64,000 nucleotides of DNA. It comes from Eretmocerus hayati. Lineage: Eukaryota > Arthropoda > Insecta > Hymenoptera > Aphelinidae. The notes below the pieces were generated by a model. That model saw only the letters and a list, made by a program, of their open reading frames with translations. It did no database searches and was not told the DNA's origin. Below, in pieces: positions 59,778 to 64,000 of the stretch (positions are counted from its first letter, which is position 1; the number at the start of each line of letters is the position of its first letter). The stretch lies in the NCBI GenBank assembly GCA_029851415.1, contig CM056744.1:119754838-119818837 (forward strand), in the 5' to 3' direction. Made by a program: the position numbers and the translations under genes.

Positions 59778-61227
59778 GGGAGAGTGGGGCGAATTAAGAA
59801 AAGCTTGATAACTCGGTTGTAAGTCTGGGCTTCCGCCGCGTAAAAACAATTCAAATACCATCGCAGACAATGGTTTTTATCGCAGTTACACCTTCCGAAA
59901 CGATACTGGAAGTATTAATATTAAAGTTGGTATCTTGTCGATCTTGAAGGACGGGGCGGAATTGAATCAATTCCCAAAATTTCGAGGTGGGAATTTTACT
60001 ACGACGTTTCGTCCGCAAAGTTTCGTGGACCTCATAAATTCTGTTATTTTTTAGATCGTCATGGATCGTTCCAGCTTAAGTTTTGTTATTTTTTAGATCG
60101 TCATGGTATTTTTGAGCGATCTTGTGCATAGAGTCCAGGCATAACGCGTGGCTCCTATCAATACTGGTAAACAGAATGAGTTCTTCAAGATCGATAAGAC
60201 ACCAACTTTAATATTTATCATCAAGAACGAAAAATCTACGATATCTCTCATGATACTGGGAGTCTTCGCTGACCCAGGGTTGCTTTTTGAGGGCCTCACG
60301 TGGGTTATTTTGGAAATGAGCCGTCGTGGACCTAAATCGGTCCAGTTGGGGACTAGTAATCCCAGTTGTGAGAAAAAATAATGATTAGAGGCACTCTAGG
60401 ACAAATTGGACGAGGTGAATAAGACAATGCTGAATTTCATCTAAAATCGGTCGACCGATCTCCTGCTCGTGTTTTTTGAGGATAATTGCGCGTATCGAAG
60501 CGCGTTTGCATTTGTGAGGATTTTTCGGAGCACGGGAGGTCGAGGGTGAGTTAGGTGATTAAAAATGGACGAGAAAGTGAAGTTACGATGCCCATAATGA
60601 TGGTCGTAGTAATCAGATTGAAGGTCTAAAGTCACTGATGGCGAATGTTTGATCATCCGCATTTTCACTCTCGCATTCGCTGATATTGGGTTGATTGTCG
60701 CACACTATCGCTTGGATCGTTGACTTAGGGCGAGTAAGGGTACCTCAAATGTGAAGTAAAACAAATGAAGGTTGACTCTCAGAAGCTGCGAGTCGATTGC
60801 TGATTGCTAAAGACGATAAAGCACCAATAAACCGCCTATTTCAATAATGATCCCGCAAGTGACATGAAAATGGCTCGCTTGCTGAGGCTCTAGGAGGAGA
60901 TAAAGTTCGTGGGTGAGTTTCCTTCTCGATTCAGAGTTATTATCACGTGATTTGGTGGGTGAATGCGACTCGAACAGGTGAAGAATATTGCCGTATACCT
61001 CGATTTTGAATAGCTGTCCTAATTTGTCCCCAAATGCGGGGCGAATTAGGACAGATTTTTTTTTTTTCTTAAACTCCCAAAAAAAGTATGAAATACATGA
61101 ACTTGGAGTCTGGAAAGTTTCTTACAATCTATCCTATACTTGAACTTCAAAGTCCCGTAGCGCGTTCATCCCAAGTATCGCCAGATAGCTCCACTGCAAA
61201 ACCTGTCCCAATTCGCCCCACTCTCCC
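59778..61227. mobile_element. TIR element with GGGAGAGTGGGGCGAATT ends
   Basis: GGGAGAGTGGGGCGAATT at 59778-59795 is exactly matched in reverse complement at 61210-61227 (18 of 18). A related inner piece (CTAATTTGTCCCC, GCGGGGCGAATTAGGACA) lies at about 61018-61052. The 1.45-kb interior has short frames only (75-77 codons) and no transposase motif. The element ends about 190 bp from the Ras-like exon at 61419. Confidence 0.75.
60042..60107. repeat. Short direct duplication
   Basis: TGTTATTTTTTAGATCGTCATGG occurs twice 40 bp apart: 60042-60065 and 60082-60105 (quoted here only in part: TTATTTTTTAGATCGTCATG). It is a local tandem duplication inside the TIR element. Confidence 0.85.
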
Positions 61228-61418
61228 TCATATGTTTCATTTGTTAAAACTGAACTTCTGGAGTGGGTCTCATATAATCCCCAGTCAAGTGCATCATCGT
61301 AAAACCTTAATTGTTCAGGTTTCCAGATGGGAGAAATAGCGTCATTTGGCCATTGTGGATCTCGTTCTGGAACGGGTACAATAGCAGTGCAGATCAAGAA
61401 AAGATGCAGATAACGTAC

Positions 61419-61495
61419 CTCGCATCTCGATGTGTCGAGTATTTCCACTTCCGTTGTGACATTGTCGATGGTAACGCTGTGCCGGTACAGGAAAT
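61419..61495 (-). CDS. Ras-like small GTPase (RERG/RASL type), internal exon with the switch II/G3 region
   Basis: This 77-nt exon reads (x)FLYRHSVTIDN followed by VTTEVEILDTSRCE. The pattern matches the effector-to-switch II stretch of RERG-like GTPases (YRHxxxIDxxxxxxEILDTxxx). On the minus strand the acceptor is CTTTATGTTACAG and the donor GTACGTTATC. The exon starts with two bases of a split codon and ends exactly at a codon boundary, so it joins in frame to the exon at 1440-1621. The G3 motif is unusual: DTSRCE stands where canonical Ras has DTAGQE, so the conserved Gly and the catalytic Gln are absent. This fits several Ras-like (RASL) proteins with relaxed hydrolysis motifs; reduced GTPase activity is inference. 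The preceding P-loop exon (GxxxxGKS) was looked for on the minus strand up to 64000 and not seen. Confidence 0.85.
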
Positions 61496-64000
61496 CTGTA
61501 ACATAAAGAGTAGATTGATGAACATCGCTATTCAGTTTTTGGTAAGAAACTAGAAGGCTAGAGCCACTTGGATACAAAATACCACTGCGTCCGCGTGGAG
61601 AAGTGATCTGTCACGCAAGCGCAGCTGCATTCATCGTCATGACACCCACTACACGGGTGTCCCAGGCTTATCCGGATTGAATTTAAATAGATATTCAACC
61701 GATTGGACCCTAATCGAAGAATTTGAGACCTCATTTCAGCCCTAAGCAGGAAACTGAGGACTATTGTTGACCTCGATATGCTTTTCAGGTACACACCGTA
61801 CCCCAGGCAATGGTTCTGATGAGCAAAAATATAGAGAGGAAATCCAATCCGGAAAGGAGTAGATATCCATAAGATCTATGAAAATTGAATTGTAAAAATA
61901 GGAAGATGCCTTCATGTCTTAATTTCGTGCTACTGACCAAATTGATGGGAATGTTCTTCAAAGACCTCTATCAATTTGCTAGTTCTACTATACTGTATTC
62001 TCTACGGATCATGGCTAGTCACTATGAGTGGTAACGGAATGAACAAATATGGAATTTTATTTCGAAAATTTTATTAGGAACCCATTATCAAATTTTCGTG
62101 CTCTGAATCACTCATCCGCTATTTTCTCATCGAACAAATGTAGGAAAATTTCGAAAATAACAAATTAGCGTTAAAATTGAGTCTGAAGTGTGACTCATTT
62201 GCTAGTGGAGGTACCCGCAGCCAAAATTTTTGAAACAGCCAGCAACTAATGACCTGCAAATTCGTTGACAGTCCGCGTCGCCACGGTGCTTTGTTTTCTA
62301 GAGAAAGCAGATGATACGCGGATTGCTTAACGAAATTTATGCAATTTGTTGACAATTGGAGATGATCCACTGTAGCCACGAATGAATTTCATTTTGGGTT
62401 GAATTACTGCCTCCTGGATTCCAAAATTTTGGAAAATGAAAAATCTTCGGCCAATATAAAGTATTTGGACTGCGCGGGATATGATTATCAGCTATCAAAG
62501 ATAGAAATGGAAAGAGTATAAGCCAATTCCACTGCGAGGTCTGATTTGTATGAAGATCTTGTATCCAGTAGAATTTCATGAATCATTCATGCAAGCAGAA
62601 TGCTTCATGACTTATAAGAATTAACGGAGTAATAATCGGTTATTCGAGTACATCAATTTAATGAACGGAATATCGAGTTAAAGTACATTTCATTGCAGTT
62701 CCGCGTATGATTTTTGACCGCCACGGGAACCTGCACATGTGCAATTTAATGGCAAATAACCACTTCGAGGGTCATTCAATATGATATCACTAAGATGATT
62801 GGTGGAACCAATTTATCTGAATATTCAAAGCCATCTCAGCTTCAGCAAGTGGTGATTCCAGAGTACTCAAAACATCAATTGAACGTCGCAAATATTAAAA
62901 AAAAAAAAAACTCGCGAATGTCCGATTACGCTCGTCTCGAAATACCAGTCATACTGTCTAATACATCCAAAGCACGAGCCTCGATCAAATATCGCAGAAG
63001 TGCTCAGGATTTGTCTAATGGGCTCTTTACCAAGCAGTTTGCCACAGTACAGATAACTCTCGTCCATTTTCTGCTATCACCCGCCTAACTCACTTTCCAT
63101 CAATTGCAACCGGCTCATGAGTATGTCCTAAACATACTCAACTCCATCATACCAATGCAAATATTCACAAGTCATAGACAAGTATGAATCTATAGACGGT
63201 CTTAAAGAAAAAAAAAGTCAAAATCATGAACCATTTGTAATATATCGCCAAGATGTACCTAAGTATATGAAAATTGCCATAAAATGGCTATTTCTTTCTG
63301 CCTCGTGGCTATTTAAAGCAAACTTACAAATCGGTGCGCTAATGCTCGAGCGCCGTAGCGATTATTTAAACTCGCGTGTGTTTATATCTATCTAGCATGC
63401 AGGGGGGCTAATTTATGCCTACGCTTGCTTCGTCGCTGCGGAGCGCCGTTTTAGAATCATATACAGCCTCTTGCTAGAACTTTATAACGAATGTAGTAGC
63501 GACACGCGATTATCGCGCCTGGCGCCCACGGAAAATGTTTATATCTGTATAGTTTTATAGTGTATTTGAATGTATTGGAAGATGCTCGGGGATCATTCGG
63601 AATATGAAGAGACGACCTAAACGATTTATCGGAATCGTTTTCGCTAATGATTTTTTCCTACTGTGATATGTCTTGGACGAGATTGAAAAGGTGAATTTCC
63701 CGGGTTTCTAAGTGAAGGGCGTAGGTTTCTATCCATGAATTTCATGTAGATGTGATGGTAGAGTGAGATTCTCGGATTGGAGAGAGTCACTTCTCATATG
63801 AGTGCAGTATCATCATGAGACACGTAAGAGTTTGCTTACTTTTGCTTGCTCAGTTGTAGGTATATGTGGACGAAAGATGTTTCCATTGAGCTGCGTTTAC
63901 CGATCATTTTTGGCTCTTACACTCATGGTTGCAAACAGGAAGCGGGTGCTATAGGAAATCAAACTGCGTTTCATGATGATCTTCTCCAGACAAGCATCAG
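61496..64000. other. Upstream intron of the Ras-like gene, no exon recognised
   Basis: Begins (minus strand, reading back) with the acceptor of the switch II exon. I searched for a P-loop exon (GxxxxGKS, EYDPTLE) and did not see one, so it is probably beyond 64000. The stretch holds a poly-A run near 62899-62911 and a CpG-rich patch at about 63330-63545 (CGCTAATGCTCGAGCGCCGT, CGTCGCTGCGGAGCGCCG). Confidence 0.5.

Larger units (their letters stand above)
1622..61418 (-). other. 59.8-kb phase-0 intron of the Ras-like GTPase gene
   Basis: This is the interval between the donor of the switch II exon (GTACGTTATC, reading down from 61418) and the acceptor of the G4 exon (TTACAG, ending at 1622). 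The phases agree (0/0) and the joined protein runs on without a gap relative to RERG-type proteins. No missing residues are expected between RCE and ENG, so an additional coding exon in between is unlikely. Everything listed between these coordinates is intronic with respect to this gene. Confidence 0.75.

Noticed and set aside
61134..61418. Continuation of the open minus-strand frame past the Ras-like exon (…VRYLHLFLI…)
   Set aside because: It is read-through into the intron beyond the GTACGT donor; the next true exon begins at 1621 in the correct phase.

Overview
The window looks like nuclear DNA of an insect, possibly a hymenopteran. The evidence is eukaryotic splice signals, sparse coding, AT-rich unique DNA broken by short CpG-rich patches with microsatellites, and many short terminal-inverted-repeat (TIR) elements. 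No bacterial or viral gene organisation is visible, and the order-level placement is a guess.

The only gene I can identify with confidence is a Ras-superfamily small GTPase of the RERG/RASL type on the minus strand. Two of its exons lie at opposite ends of the window. Exon 61419-61495 carries the switch II/G3 region (EILDTSRCE). Exon 1440-1621 carries the G4 motif (GNKRD). Both have good acceptor and donor sites, and the phase-0 donor of one fits the phase-0 acceptor of the other. Joined, they read without a break through a region that aligns with RERG-type GTPases. The 59.8 kb between them is therefore one very large intron. The P-loop exon (beyond 64000) and the C-terminal exon or exons (before 1) were not found and are presumably outside the window.

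The intron is a collection of non-autonomous transposable elements and simple repeats. From left to right: a palindrome-rich TIR element (9462-10433); a TIR element with a 28-bp perfect hairpin (19119-20898); an inverted-repeat/poly-C module (24626-24787); a TIR element (30474-31160); two decamer minisatellites (31735-32068 and 35770-36115) on either side of an AT-rich block that ends in a Helitron-like hairpin plus CTAG (34908-34966); TIR elements at 40070-40946, 44570-45451, 54961-55612 (TA target duplication), 55748-55979 (piggyBac-like) and 59778-61227; and two copies of a GC-rich dispersed repeat (43751-44260 and 56049-56485).

Three places may hold genes nested in the intron, all unrecognised and uncertain: a two-exon plus-strand frame at 12595-12937, a 243-codon minus-strand frame at 51877-52608, and a two-exon minus-strand model at 52706-53412. 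Most other open frames are within what chance gives for this composition.
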